Positions 1 through 8,709 of a DNA stretch of 19,116 nt are shown one piece after another. The DNA lies in assembly GCA_018368455.1 (NCBI GenBank), contig JAGZEG010000026.1:1-19116 (forward strand), written 5' to 3'. The DNA is from Coriobacteriia bacterium (GTDB lineage: Bacteria; Actinomycetota; Coriobacteriia; Coriobacteriales; UMGS124). The first letter of the stretch is position 1. Each line of letters starts with the position of its first letter. Both the position numbers and the translations under genes were made by a program. Under the pieces are notes generated by a model. The model was not told the DNA's origin, ran no database searches, and saw only the letters and a program-made list of their open reading frames with translations.

Positions 1-126
1 AAGGCCATCGAGCAGCTCCCGGCCAAGATCGTCGAGGCCAACGGCGTGGAGGGCGTCGACGCCATCTCCGGCGCCACGGTGACCTCCAAGGCCATCTTCG
101 CCGCCGTCGAGGAGGCCCTGGCGTAA
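1..126 (+). CDS. FMN-binding domain protein, C-terminal fragment
   Basis: The reading frame is open from the first base and ends at TAA 124-126, so only the last 41 residues of a longer gene are present. The fragment contains SGATVTS, the flavinylation-type motif at the end of FMN-binding domains (NqrC/RnfG-like), in which the threonine can carry covalent FMN added by an ApbE-type transferase. It is followed by a short C-terminal helix rich in alanine and glutamate. The protein is likely an exported electron carrier or the flavin domain of a respiratory reductase, but the missing N-terminal part decides which. It ends 59 bases before a strong terminator. A second FMN-binding protein lies downstream on the same strand, beyond the regulator gene, so the two may serve related redox functions. 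The domain call is good; the whole-protein identity is unknown. Confidence 0.75.
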   Translation, partial: KAIEQLPAKIVEANGVEGVDAISGATVTSKAIFAAVEEALA

Positions 127-184
127 GTTCTCCCCTTCGGGAGCAGCCAGATCGCGGCATCGCTACGCGATACGCACTGCATCG

Positions 185-215
185 GGGAGGCATCCTTCGG
201 GGTGCCTCCCTTTTT
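185..215 (+). terminator. Rho-independent terminator of the FMN-binding gene
   Basis: An 11-base stem (185-195 with 200-210) is closed by a UUCG tetraloop and followed by five T residues. It lies 59 bases after the stop codon of the plus-strand gene. Read on the minus strand it lacks a T-run at the right end, so it should not terminate the regulator gene. Confidence 0.9.
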
Positions 216-354
216 GCGTACCGCACATCAAGACGGCGACGTTCGCCACCCCATAGCTGCGGACTTCTACAAGATTCGTGCGAAACCCCCAGAGACGCGC
301 ACTTCTGCGGTGTTCGTACCAGGAACGCCAGATTCGCGAGTCGATCAGCGCCCA

Positions 355-1956
355 CTAAGCATGCTCGGCTCCCGCCTGCCCCGCTTCGTCGATAAGCTCG
401 AGCAGCTCGCCACGCGAACGAACTTCAAGCTTGCTATAGATGTTGCGCACGTGGCTGCGGATCGTGTTCTCCTTGATGGGCAGTATCGTCGCCAAGTAGC
501 TCGGGCCATAGCCGCGCCCCAGGTACTGGAGGATTTCCGTCTCGCGCGGAGAGAGCCCATAGCGCCGTGCCACGTCGTCGCACACGCGCACACGCTCGCC
601 CATGGCCGACGGAGCCGGCGCGGCCTGCGCATAGCTGAACAACTCGCGCCAACCGTACAGCGACGGCGAAAACGTAAAGAAGCCAAGCGACGCCACAAGC
701 ACGCAGATAAGAAACGTCGGGATGTAGCTTCCCAGCGACAGGAGGTGCACCTTGTAGTAGGGCATCATCATCAGCGCTGCCTCCATGAAGGAGAGCAGGC
801 ACGTCAGAGGCAGCATGAATTGCCGCATGCGGCGCGACACGAGGTAGATCAGCAGGCCTAGCAGCATGAAGCCGCACGCAAAGCTCAGCACGAGCGAACA
901 GGCAGACGCCGACACCAGCTCGAGGTCGTCAGGCATGAGCGTCGTAACGCCGAGGAATGCGACGCCCAGCAGCGGCAGAAACACGCGAAACGAGAACGCG
1001 ACGACGGACGCACCGTTGCGCGCGATGCACGGCACCATCGTGAGCATGCATGCGACGGCCGCCCAGATATCGCCAAAGTGCGTAGGGAAACTCTGCGTCT
1101 GTAGCGCATAGGACGACGCGAAGTACATGACGAATATCGTGATGGGCGCACCCACATAGAACGCCGCGCGGTGCGAGAGGCCGCCGAGCATGCCGGCACG
1201 CTCCCGCTCGCTTTCGCGCATGTCGGCTTCGTCCTTGTCGGGCGTGATGAGGTCGAGCCACGTACGATCGTCCACGGGAACATCCCGTACATCCCCCACG
1301 TCACCGCAATCCCCCTCGCGCATGAGCAGCTCGCTGCGTCCAACGATGGCCACCGGCGCAAGGCCAGCCCCGAGAGCGAACACGCAGAGAAGCGGGATGC
1401 GCGCCATATCGGGTAGCACATACACAGCAAAGTGCAGCCCGAGCGCCGCGAGCACGAACGCGGGAATGGCAAGGGCGATGGCACGGTAGCTCATATTCTC
1501 GATAGTGTCGCACCGCAGAGCTCGCATCCATGCCGCAAGCAAAGCAAACGTGCCCACGCCAAAGACGACACCCAAACAGATGGAAGCGACGGGAACATCG
1601 CGCCCTATGACAGAGCCGACGGAAAGGACGAGGACGAGCCCCGCGAAGTAAAGCAGCCCGCACGCCGCGACGGTGCTGAACCGAGGGGTGGGCGTGCGCG
1701 GCCGAACGAGGATGACGATGGCAAGCAAGATGGCGCACACCATCGTGCTCAGGCTTGCCGCCGTGATGAAGCGCGTGCCCTCGAACAGGGTCGTGATGCT
1801 GACGTACGCCCAGTATGTTGGCGGAAACACTGGCAGCGTCGAGGAAAGAAACGCGAGGCCGATAAAGAGCAGAACAGGCTCGACCCATCGTCTTGGCGCC
1901 TTTCGCACCCGCGAAGGCCCACCATCGTTTCCGGACACGTCGTCGCTCTTCCTCAC
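355..1956 (-). CDS. LuxR-family transcriptional regulator with 12 membrane helices
   Basis: The protein has 533 residues from the chosen GTG start. About twelve hydrophobic segments occupy residues ~20-430 in two blocks of six, separated by a charged loop rich in Asp, Glu and Arg. The last ~66 residues form a LuxR-type helix-turn-helix, with LSPRETEILQYLGRG leading and ENTIRSHVRNIYSKL as the recognition part. This layout is known from Coriobacteriia, where such regulators often sit beside reductase genes, apparently sensing a signal at or in the membrane. The start is chosen because GAGGAGG (minus strand, within 1961-1970) lies a few bases upstream of this GTG. A longer frame reaches ATG 2052 but has no comparable ribosome site. 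The gene is divergent from the Tat-exported FMN-binding protein, its likely target. The signal sensed is not evident. No T-run terminator was seen immediately downstream. Confidence 0.85.
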   Translation of the reverse strand: MRKSDDVSGNDGGPSRVRKAPRRWVEPVLLFIGLAFLSSTLPVFPPTYWAYVSITTLFEGTRFITAASLSTMVCAILLAIVILVRPRTPTPRFSTVAACGLLYFAGLVLVLSVGSVIGRDVPVASICLGVVFGVGTFALLAAWMRALRCDTIENMSYRAIALAIPAFVLAALGLHFAVYVLPDMARIPLLCVFALGAGLAPVAIVGRSELLMREGDCGDVGDVRDVPVDDRTWLDLITPDKDEADMRESERERAGMLGGLSHRAAFYVGAPITIFVMYFASSYALQTQSFPTHFGDIWAAVACMLTMVPCIARNGASVVAFSFRVFLPLLGVAFLGVTTLMPDDLELVSASACSLVLSFACGFMLLGLLIYLVSRRMRQFMLPLTCLLSFMEAALMMMPYYKVHLLSLGSYIPTFLICVLVASLGFFTFSPSLYGWRELFSYAQAAPAPSAMGERVRVCDDVARRYGLSPRETEILQYLGRGYGPSYLATILPIKENTIRSHVRNIYSKLEVRSRGELLELIDEAGQAGAEHA

Positions 1957-1960
1957 GCAC

Positions 1961-1970
1961 GCTCCTCCTC
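1961..1970 (-). promoter_or_regulatory. Ribosome binding site fixing the LuxR regulator start
   Basis: The minus strand reads GAGGAGGAGC here, four bases before GTG 1956. It decides the start in favour of GTG over the upstream in-frame ATG at 2052, which would add 32 residues with no family resemblance. Confidence 0.65.
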
Positions 1971-2319
1971 GCAAATGGGCGCACTGCGCTTCCCTATCAG
2001 GCCCTACGATACAGCCATCGGAAAACAGCGAGGTACGACACCGTCTCACCAATTCCAGTCATAGACGTCCTAGCTGCGGTTTCTCTGCAGTCGTTCATGA
2101 AACGCACGGGAAGCCGCCTCTCATCGAAATCAGGCATGGCCCCGTTTTCTGGTGCACCTTTTTGAGCGGGTCCCGCAAGGGCTGGCACGTCCGATCCCGG
2201 CATTTGTCGATGCGCGGCGCCGCCATAGCATGTGGAGTCGTAAGGCAGCGGCACGGACGCAACCCTACGCCCTGCCGCATCACGCCCATACGACCGGTCA
2301 AAGGGCCGCTCGTACACAA

Positions 2320-2337
2320 GAGGAGGAATCCCCCCCC
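2320..2337 (+). promoter_or_regulatory. Ribosome binding site with poly-C spacer
   Basis: GAGGAGGA (2320-2327) precedes ATG 2338. Eight consecutive C residues (2330-2337) make up most of the spacer up to the start codon. It fixes the start of the FMN-binding gene. Slippage in the C-run would change the spacing between ribosome site and start codon. Confidence 0.7.
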
Positions 2338-3426
2338 ATGGATCAGGCCATCAACCGCCGCACGTTCGTCTCCAGCGCCGTCGCCTTCGCCGCTTCCCTC
2401 GGCCTGGGCAGCCTCGCCCTCACGCAGGCTGAGGCCACCGAGGCTTCCGCTGCAGCCGACACGCCCGCCGACGCCGACGCCGACGCCGTCTCCGGCGCGA
2501 GCATCTTCCTGTTCCGTAACTATGCCGCTGCGCACGGCGACAAGGCGTTCGCACAGGTTGGCGTTGCCGTGACGTCTGACTACGTCGTGCGTGCCGTCAA
2601 CATCGACGAGTACCAGTTCCTCGACGCCGGCGAGGGCGTCATCGGCGTGCCGAGCTCCAAGGGCAGCTTCGGCGAGAACTTCCCCGAGGGCAAGGTGCTC
2701 GCCTCTAAGCGCGACAACAACGCGTTCTACAGCGCCCACATGGCCGAGGCCGGCGGCTCGACGCAGCCGTGGCTGACGTCCATCAAGGCCATCGAGCAGT
2801 TCGCCGTCGGCAAGACCATTGAGGAGATCGCCGACATCGCCCAGCAGGGCATCGACGGCACCATCGGCATCGACACCGTGAGCGGCGCGACGCTCGTCGA
2901 CACGTTCGGCTACCTCAAGGCCGTCGCCGAGACCGTGCGCAGCAAGGACGACCCCCTGCAGATCGAGTGCAAGGGCGCCTACAACGGCGCTCCTGAGTCG
3001 CTGACGCTCGGCCGCAAGAACACAGGCCGCGTTGACGCCTCCTTCGCAAACGCGCTGGCGCTCGTTCAGGAGGACGGCACGATCTGCGCGGCACTCGTCG
3101 ACGAGTTCCAGTACATGGACGCCGCCGACGGCATGACGGGCGTGCCGAACAGCGATGCCGGCTTTGGCGAGAGCATCCCCACGGGCAAGATGCTACTGTC
3201 CAAGGAGATCAACAACGACTACTATAGCGGGCTCATGGCCAAGGCCCAGGCCACGAAGAGCTGGGACGACTCCATCAGCGCCATCGAGGCGTACACGATC
3301 GGCAAGCAGGCCGGCGAGCTCGTGAGCGTGACCGTTGACGCCGTGACGAGCGCGACGCTCTCCGGCACGGGCGCCTACGCCGCTAGCATCGCGCTCGCGG
3401 CCGCCTCGGCACCGGTTGAGGCGTAA
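2338..3426 (+). CDS. Tat-exported protein with two FMN-binding-like domains
   Basis: The protein has 362 residues. It begins with a twin-arginine signal (NRRTFVSSAVAF, then a hydrophobic stretch to about residue 30), followed by an Ala/Asp-rich linker. Two similar domains follow, about residues 55-205 and 215-362. Both carry the series (D/N)EYQF or DEFQYMDA, then GVP(S/N)S, GFGE or SFGE, and a conserved DNNAFYS or NNDYYSG segment. Domain 1 ends with DTVSGATL (Thr185), the usual covalent-FMN motif. Domain 2 has DAVTSATL (Thr340), with Ser replacing Gly. The protein probably carries flavin outside the membrane and passes electrons between a membrane donor and a terminal reductase. It is divergent from the LuxR membrane regulator, which likely controls it, and is followed by its own terminator, so it is monocistronic. 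No reductase domain or heme CxxCH motif is present. Confidence is high for the domains and moderate for the role. Confidence 0.85.
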   Translation: MDQAINRRTFVSSAVAFAASLGLGSLALTQAEATEASAAADTPADADADAVSGASIFLFRNYAAAHGDKAFAQVGVAVTSDYVVRAVNIDEYQFLDAGEGVIGVPSSKGSFGENFPEGKVLASKRDNNAFYSAHMAEAGGSTQPWLTSIKAIEQFAVGKTIEEIADIAQQGIDGTIGIDTVSGATLVDTFGYLKAVAETVRSKDDPLQIECKGAYNGAPESLTLGRKNTGRVDASFANALALVQEDGTICAALVDEFQYMDAADGMTGVPNSDAGFGESIPTGKMLLSKEINNDYYSGLMAKAQATKSWDDSISAIEAYTIGKQAGELVSVTVDAVTSATLSGTGAYAASIALAAASAPVEA

Positions 3427-3456
3427 CTTTCGCCTTCGAGATCGCACCATCCCAAA

Positions 3457-3498
3457 GCGCCATCGGCCGTCTCCTTCGACGCCGATGGCGCCTTTTTT
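3457..3498 (+). terminator. Rho-independent terminator of the tandem FMN-binding gene
   Basis: A perfect 11-base stem (3457-3467 with 3481-3491) and a 13-base loop are followed by six T residues (3493-3498). It starts 30 bases after the stop codon. Confidence 0.9.
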
Positions 3499-3606
3499 GG
3501 CTGTGATGCGTCCCATGTGCGGGCAGCGCAGGGCGCAGGCGGCCTCCCGTCTCGCTGCGTTCGCACACGAAGGCGCCCCCTCATGCGCGAAGAGCGCGGA
3601 CCGCAT

Positions 3607-3652
3607 GCAAAAGGCCTCCCCACCGGACAAGCTCATCCGGTAGGGAGGCCTT
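3607..3652 (-). terminator. Rho-independent terminator downstream of thrS
   Basis: A 10-base stem (3611-3620 with 3643-3652) has a nested ACCGGA/TCCGGT helix. On the minus strand it ends in four T residues. It lies about 50 bases past the thrS stop. The plus strand also reads TTCGTTTTCT after the stem, so it may act in both directions between convergent genes. Bases 3499-3606 hold nothing I can support. Confidence 0.8.
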
Positions 3653-3704
3653 CGTTTTCTCGCAGGCGCTTCAGCGGGACGGACGTCACCGAGGAAGCAG
3701 TTCC

Positions 3705-5519
<1,815 letters not shown>

Positions 5520-5604
5520 AGGTCGATCTTCCTCCTCGTGAGAGAACGTATGGCGACAGAATAGCGCCCCGGATGCGCAGAGCCGGCGATTAGGGGCGCG
5601 ATAC

Positions 5605-5645
5605 AAAAATCGCCCGAGAACCTGCATCGGTTCCGGGGCGATTTC
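5605..5645 (-). terminator. Rho-independent terminator of the zinc-ribbon gene
   Basis: On the minus strand AAATCGCC pairs with GGCGATTT, extended by CGGAACC against GGTTCTCG with two mismatches, around a six-base loop, and ends in five T residues. It lies between the zinc-ribbon stop and thrS, so thrS should have its own promoter in about 85 bases. Only a weak TATTCT-like -10 was noticed there. Confidence 0.8.
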
Positions 5646-5676
5646 CGCGGGTCAGCGCTCGGTGGAGAGGCTGCCG

Positions 5677-6108
5677 CTATGCGATGTGAGTTCGGCAGTA
5701 CGGGCAGACCTTCCAGTCCGCGTCGAGCGGGCGGTGACAGTTGGGGCAGACGTTGCGAACCTGCGTGTCACACATCGGGCAGACGATGAAGTCACGGTCG
5801 ATGGGCGAGCCGCACGTGGGGCAGGTGCCGTAGTGCTGCAGCTCGTGCTCGCGCAGGGCGATCTCGAGCTCCTGCTCGTCGCGATCGATGGCGAACGACG
5901 TGGGGCGCAGGATGAGGTAGGCGACGAGGCCGACGAGCGGGATGATGGCGATGACGCCCCAAGCCCACCACATCTGGGAGCCACGCGCGCGGGCGTCCTT
6001 GATGACGTAGGCGATCGAGAGCAGGTAGAGCATCACGATGGCGACGCCGATGAGAATCAGCACCATGCGCACCTGCGGCGTGAAGATCAGTGCGACGAGC
6101 TCCTGCAT
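5677..6108 (-). CDS. Small membrane protein with two C-terminal zinc ribbons
   Basis: The protein has 143 residues. Two hydrophobic segments (about 13-36 and 46-68), with the cytoplasmic-type link KDARARGSQMWWAWG between them, resemble the PLDc_N/phospholipase-D-nuclease N-terminal membrane module. A charged helix (about 73-92) leads to two treble-type zinc ribbons made from four CxxC knuckles: CPTC (96-99), CPMC (110-113), CPNC (121-124) and CPYC (135-138). No catalytic HKD motif is present, so it is not a phospholipase. A membrane-anchored zinc-ribbon adaptor is the plain description, with the ribbons probably in the cytoplasm. The substrate or partner is unknown. The start ATG 6108 is preceded by GGAAGGGAAG. 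It lies upstream of thrS on the same strand but is separated from it by a terminator, so co-transcription is unlikely. Confidence 0.8.
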   Translation of the reverse strand: MQELVALIFTPQVRMVLILIGVAIVMLYLLSIAYVIKDARARGSQMWWAWGVIAIIPLVGLVAYLILRPTSFAIDRDEQELEIALREHELQHYGTCPTCGSPIDRDFIVCPMCDTQVRNVCPNCHRPLDADWKVCPYCRTHIA

Positions 6109-6346
6109 TTGCTTCCCTTCCGGACGGGTTGGGGCGTGCCGCGGAGTTCTCTACGCCCGGCTGATGACCTGGCGCAAAGGGCCGCAAGCAGCCCAGCATC
6201 GGTCGGATTGTATCAGACGAGCGGGCAGCGGGCCCGGGAGCTGGGAAATCGTCACCCGACTGCGACACTATCTGCACGCGGAGGAGGCATGGGGGCTCGC
6301 GTGGCGCTGGAGTTCGCGTGGGGGACGTGCAGCTCCAGAGAGGCAT

Positions 6347-6404
6347 GCGGGCTGCGTAGAGCCCGCAAGACTTGCGGGCCCCGCGGGCCCACGGGTCTCG
6401 CAAG
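6347..6404. repeat. Two adjacent GC-rich hairpins
   Basis: The first pairs GCGGGCT (6347-6353) with AGCCCGC (6360-6366) around six bases. The second pairs CTTGCG (6371-6376) with CGCAAG (6399-6404) and contains GGGCCC twice, separated by CGC. No T-run follows on either strand, so they are not ordinary terminators. Confidence 0.55.
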
Positions 6405-6434
6405 CCGTACCGACCCGCTGGGCGAATCTCACGC

Positions 6435-6666
6435 TTGTGCGAGGTTTTGCAAAACCGAGCGCCAGATTTGGCCCCGATTTACGGCTGTGCTAGGTTTGTG
6501 CGCTGATCCGAGCGCCCGTGCTATGGGGCAGGCGATACTCACAACCCTTCTGCCTGCGGTTTCTTCAAGTTGCGGTGTCTCTCGCCGCCGCAGCGATCCC
6601 CGCAAACCTGGCATATCCGAAGTTCGGGGCCAATTTGAGATCGTCGTTTTGCAAAACCTCGCACAA
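6435..6666. repeat. 232-bp element with long imperfect inverted-repeat arms
   Basis: The outer 21 bases (6435-6455 and 6646-6666) are perfect inverted repeats. Each includes a self-complementary core, GGTTTTGCAAAACC on the left and GTTTTGCAAAAC on the right. Similarity continues inward for about 66 bases per arm (left to about 6502, right from about 6601) at roughly 70% identity by eye, with shared blocks such as TTGGCCCCGA and AGGTTT. About 100 bases separate the arms. No transposase or open frame is inside. This is the shape of a MITE-like or REP-pair repeat, or of a long hairpin RNA. Confidence 0.7.
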
Positions 6667-6753
6667 CCGCACGTTGCGCCCACCTGACACGTCCGTGGGC
6701 CGACCGAGCAGAAAGTGGTGCCGGGGCAGAGGCGGCGAAACCTCTCGCGTAAA

Positions 6754-6966
6754 GGTCAGAGAATACCTGCGGGCCATCTACTTGGCCAAAACTGTCGCGC
6801 TTTGCGAGTCCTCGGAGGCCGCATAGCCTGTCGGCCGAGGAGAAACCGCAGGTAAGCCTGAGAAGCAGGGCAAGCCAAGGGACTTTTACGACCCAGAAGC
6901 GCCCCATCGCCTCGCAAAGTAAGGGAGTTTTGGCCAGCGAGACATGTTTTCGTACTTCTCTGGACT
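6754..6966. repeat. 213-bp second element with imperfect inverted-repeat arms
   Basis: The inner arm segments TGGCCAAAACT and CTTTGCGAG (6783-6793 and 6800-6808) recur in reverse complement at 6926-6936 and 6911-6919, with the same six-base spacing. Outward, GTCAGAGAATAC (about 6755-6766) matches the complement of GTACTTCTCTGGAC (about 6952-6965) with small gaps, so each arm is about 55 bases. A local hairpin lies just inside the left arm: TCCTCGG (6809-6815) with CCGAGGA (6835-6841), enclosing AGGC/GCCT. No gene is inside. The architecture resembles the preceding element but the sequence is different. Confidence 0.55.
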
Positions 6967-7075
6967 GGCACCGCAGTAATGGGGTTCTCGCGCTCGGTAG
7001 TGCACGAAAACCAAGCGCGCCGTATGAGAGTCTCGCGAATCAGGGGCACTAGTCGAACCCAGAGAGCGCGACCCC

Positions 7076-8383
7076 CTACGCAGTCAGCGCGGTGATGGGA
7101 ATCTCGTAAATGCCGTCGTCAATGCGGCGTGCAAAGTGGGAGACGCCCGTGATGACTGCCATGAATTCAGGCGGTTTTGTACGCGCAAGAGGATTCGCAC
7201 AGAGCTTGTCTCTCAGGCGTCGGAGGCTTGCCTCGCCGGAGGGGACCTTTGCATCGCTCGTCTTTATCTCGAAGGCAGCCCAGCGACCATCAGCGAGCTC
7301 GATAATGGCATCCGCTTCGAGGCCGGAGTCGTCACGGTAGTAGCGAACCGGCACATCGCCACAGAGCTCCTGCGCCTCTGCGTACACGATAAGGTCGCGA
7401 ATAACCAGGTTCTCAAAAACAAGACCGAATGTCTGCCAATCCCGCATAAGAGACTCCGGAGACAGGGCAAGGGCAGCAATAGGCAGCGACGGGTCGGCGA
7501 AGTAGCGCTTGGGCTTTGTGGCAACTCGCTTGACAGAGCGGGACGCCGGAGCCCAGCCGGGTAGCTCGTCCATCAGATAGGAGTCCCTCAGTATGGAGAG
7601 GTACGCCCCGACGGTGGACTCCGACACTGGGCCCGGCTCACCGGAAGTATCCCTCATGTCGGCCGCAAGCGTTTTGTACGAGGTTGATTGACCGAGATTG
7701 CGTGCGAGCGAGAAAAGGAGTCGCCCCATGGTATCGGCATCGCGACCGAGCCGAGGCACGGTTTCGGTACGAAAGAGACGGAGATACTCCCGAGCAATCA
7801 CCTGCGCGTCCGCCGGGGAAAGGTCCAGCGCCTCAGGCCACCCGCCACGGCAGGCAACCGAGATAAGACGATTGGCGCTCGTTTCAACCTGGGCAGGTTC
7901 AAATTTGCCCTCGAACAGGTCAGCAAGAGAGATGAGGCAGGAGGAATCCCCACTTTCGGAAAGCGTCATAGGGTGCATGCGGATACGTCCGAACCGTCCT
8001 GCCCCGCTATGAGTGGGTAGACTCCCCTTATTCGAAGCGTCTCGAGTAAACGGAGCGGATGAACCCGTAAGCAGCCAGGCACCCCGAAGGCCCCTCGTTC
8101 TATCGACCTCGTGGCGCACCACATCCCATATTTCCGGGACACGCTGCCACTCGTCGATAACATGTGGGCGCTCTCCGATGAGCATTGCGGAGGGATCATC
8201 CTGCGCGAGCGCGAGGAGCTCGTCGACGTAGCTCACACTGTTGGCGTGTTCGAGAGCCGTCCATGTTTTTCCACACCACTTAGTACCAGCGATTTCGACA
8301 GCCCCGAATATGCGGAGATACCGCTCGACCTTTTTGTCGACGATACGCGGAAGATACCCCTGTGGAGCAGTAACACCTGCCAT
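7076..8383 (-). CDS. AAA-family ATPase with DUF4143 C-terminal domain
   Basis: The protein has 435 residues. Walker A is GTKWCGKT (33-40), the WCGKT variant common in this family. Walker B is HVIDE (74-78), followed by WQRVPEIWD. LLTGSSAPF is the sensor-like segment. The C-terminal half is DUF4143, with FENLVIRDL, then RYYRDDSGLEADAIIEL and WAAFEIKTSDAKV, which resembles a PD-(D/E)xK nuclease-fold core (D, then ExK). Cellular roles of this widespread, often horizontally moved family are poorly defined. I assign none. The start is ATG 8383 because GAGGAG lies seven bases upstream. An upstream TTG/ATG pair (8401, 8398) would put the ribosome site inside the gene. It stands alone between the repeat-rich gap and the polysaccharide operon. 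No clear terminator follows the stop. Confidence 0.85.
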   Translation of the reverse strand: MAGVTAPQGYLPRIVDKKVERYLRIFGAVEIAGTKWCGKTWTALEHANSVSYVDELLALAQDDPSAMLIGERPHVIDEWQRVPEIWDVVRHEVDRTRGLRGAWLLTGSSAPFTRDASNKGSLPTHSGAGRFGRIRMHPMTLSESGDSSCLISLADLFEGKFEPAQVETSANRLISVACRGGWPEALDLSPADAQVIAREYLRLFRTETVPRLGRDADTMGRLLFSLARNLGQSTSYKTLAADMRDTSGEPGPVSESTVGAYLSILRDSYLMDELPGWAPASRSVKRVATKPKRYFADPSLPIAALALSPESLMRDWQTFGLVFENLVIRDLIVYAEAQELCGDVPVRYYRDDSGLEADAIIELADGRWAAFEIKTSDAKVPSGEASLRRLRDKLCANPLARTKPPEFMAVITGVSHFARRIDDGIYEIPITALTA

Positions 8384-8709
8384 GCCCGCTCTCCTCATCA
8401 ACCGGATGTGCCGTCAGTTTTGACCTCCTATAGTATAGTTGATGGAAATCCGAATGGTGAGATATCGTTTTTCCGAATAGGACGATGGCGAGTTTCCGAG
8501 TTCATTAGAGGGTCGTGCTCGGTCTGTCTCCTGTATTACAAGCGCAACTACCAGAATTGATCTCAACAGGAAGCGATCTCTGAACTGTCAGACCCCCCCC
8601 CGCCAGAAAGTCCACTTCGCCAAGCAACCGGATCCCGGTGCATACCCTGAAGCGTTCAAAATCCCGTCTAGCGCCTTCTCAACCTAAGTAAGTTATTAGG
8701 TGCTAAAAG
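8384..8709. other. Intergenic region with AT-rich promoter-like stretch and C9 run
   Basis: These 326 bases separate the last glycan gene from the ATPase, both on the minus strand. No gene is seen. An AT-rich stretch reading ACTATACTATAGGAGG on the minus strand (about 8428-8443) could include a -10 element (TATACT) for the ATPase, but no good -35 was found. A run of nine C residues occupies 8593-8601. An ACCTAA/TTAGGT hairpin around 8681-8700 lacks a T-run, so no standard terminator for the operon is visible. Confidence 0.4.

Larger units (their letters stand above)
1957..2337. promoter_or_regulatory. Divergent intergenic/control region between regulator and FMN-binding gene
   Basis: These 381 bases separate the two start codons and must hold both promoters. 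I see no credible gene. A weak sigma-70-like candidate for the plus-strand gene is TTGTCG (2204-2209) and TAGCAT (2226-2231) with 16 bases between, each matching consensus at 4 of 6. Short palindromes are present, for example GCGGGTCCCGC near 2166-2176. None can be assigned as the LuxR operator from one sequence. Confidence 0.4.
6109..7075. other. Structured intergenic region without a credible gene
   Basis: These 967 bases lie between two minus-strand genes. Reading frames here are short, overlap one another on both strands and show no recognisable domain. Bases 6347-6404 form two hairpins in a row, and two long inverted-repeat elements occupy 6435-6666 and 6754-6966. A further weak inverted pair links TGTTTTCGT (about 6955) and ACGAAAAC (about 7004). 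The promoter of the zinc-ribbon gene must lie in its left end. The rest may be repetitive, non-coding or relic DNA. Confidence 0.6.

Noticed and set aside
1432..2572. Plus-strand frames of 200-300 residues across the regulator and the control region
   Set aside because: They are antisense to the LuxR regulator, then run out of frame into the FMN-binding gene, and are rich in Arg/Pro/Ser with no domain.
5520..5604. T-box or other leader regulating thrS
   Set aside because: The gap between the preceding terminator and the start codon is about 85 bases, too short for a T-box, and no specifier or antiterminator pattern was seen.
6539..6907. 122-residue minus-strand frame and overlapping plus-strand frame in the structured gap
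   Set aside because: They cross both inverted-repeat elements, overlap on opposite strands, lack convincing ribosome sites and show no protein motif; the sequence is better explained by the repeats.
7035..7075. tRNA-like GGGTTCGACT on the minus strand near the ATPase stop
   Set aside because: The T-loop-like string is not flanked by pairing T-stem or acceptor sequences and no anticodon arm can be placed, so it is not a tRNA or an obvious tRNA-end attachment site.
8678..8705. Possible terminator at the end of the polysaccharide operon
   Set aside because: A short ACCTAA/TTAGGT hairpin exists but no T-run follows on the minus strand, so it was not listed as a terminator.
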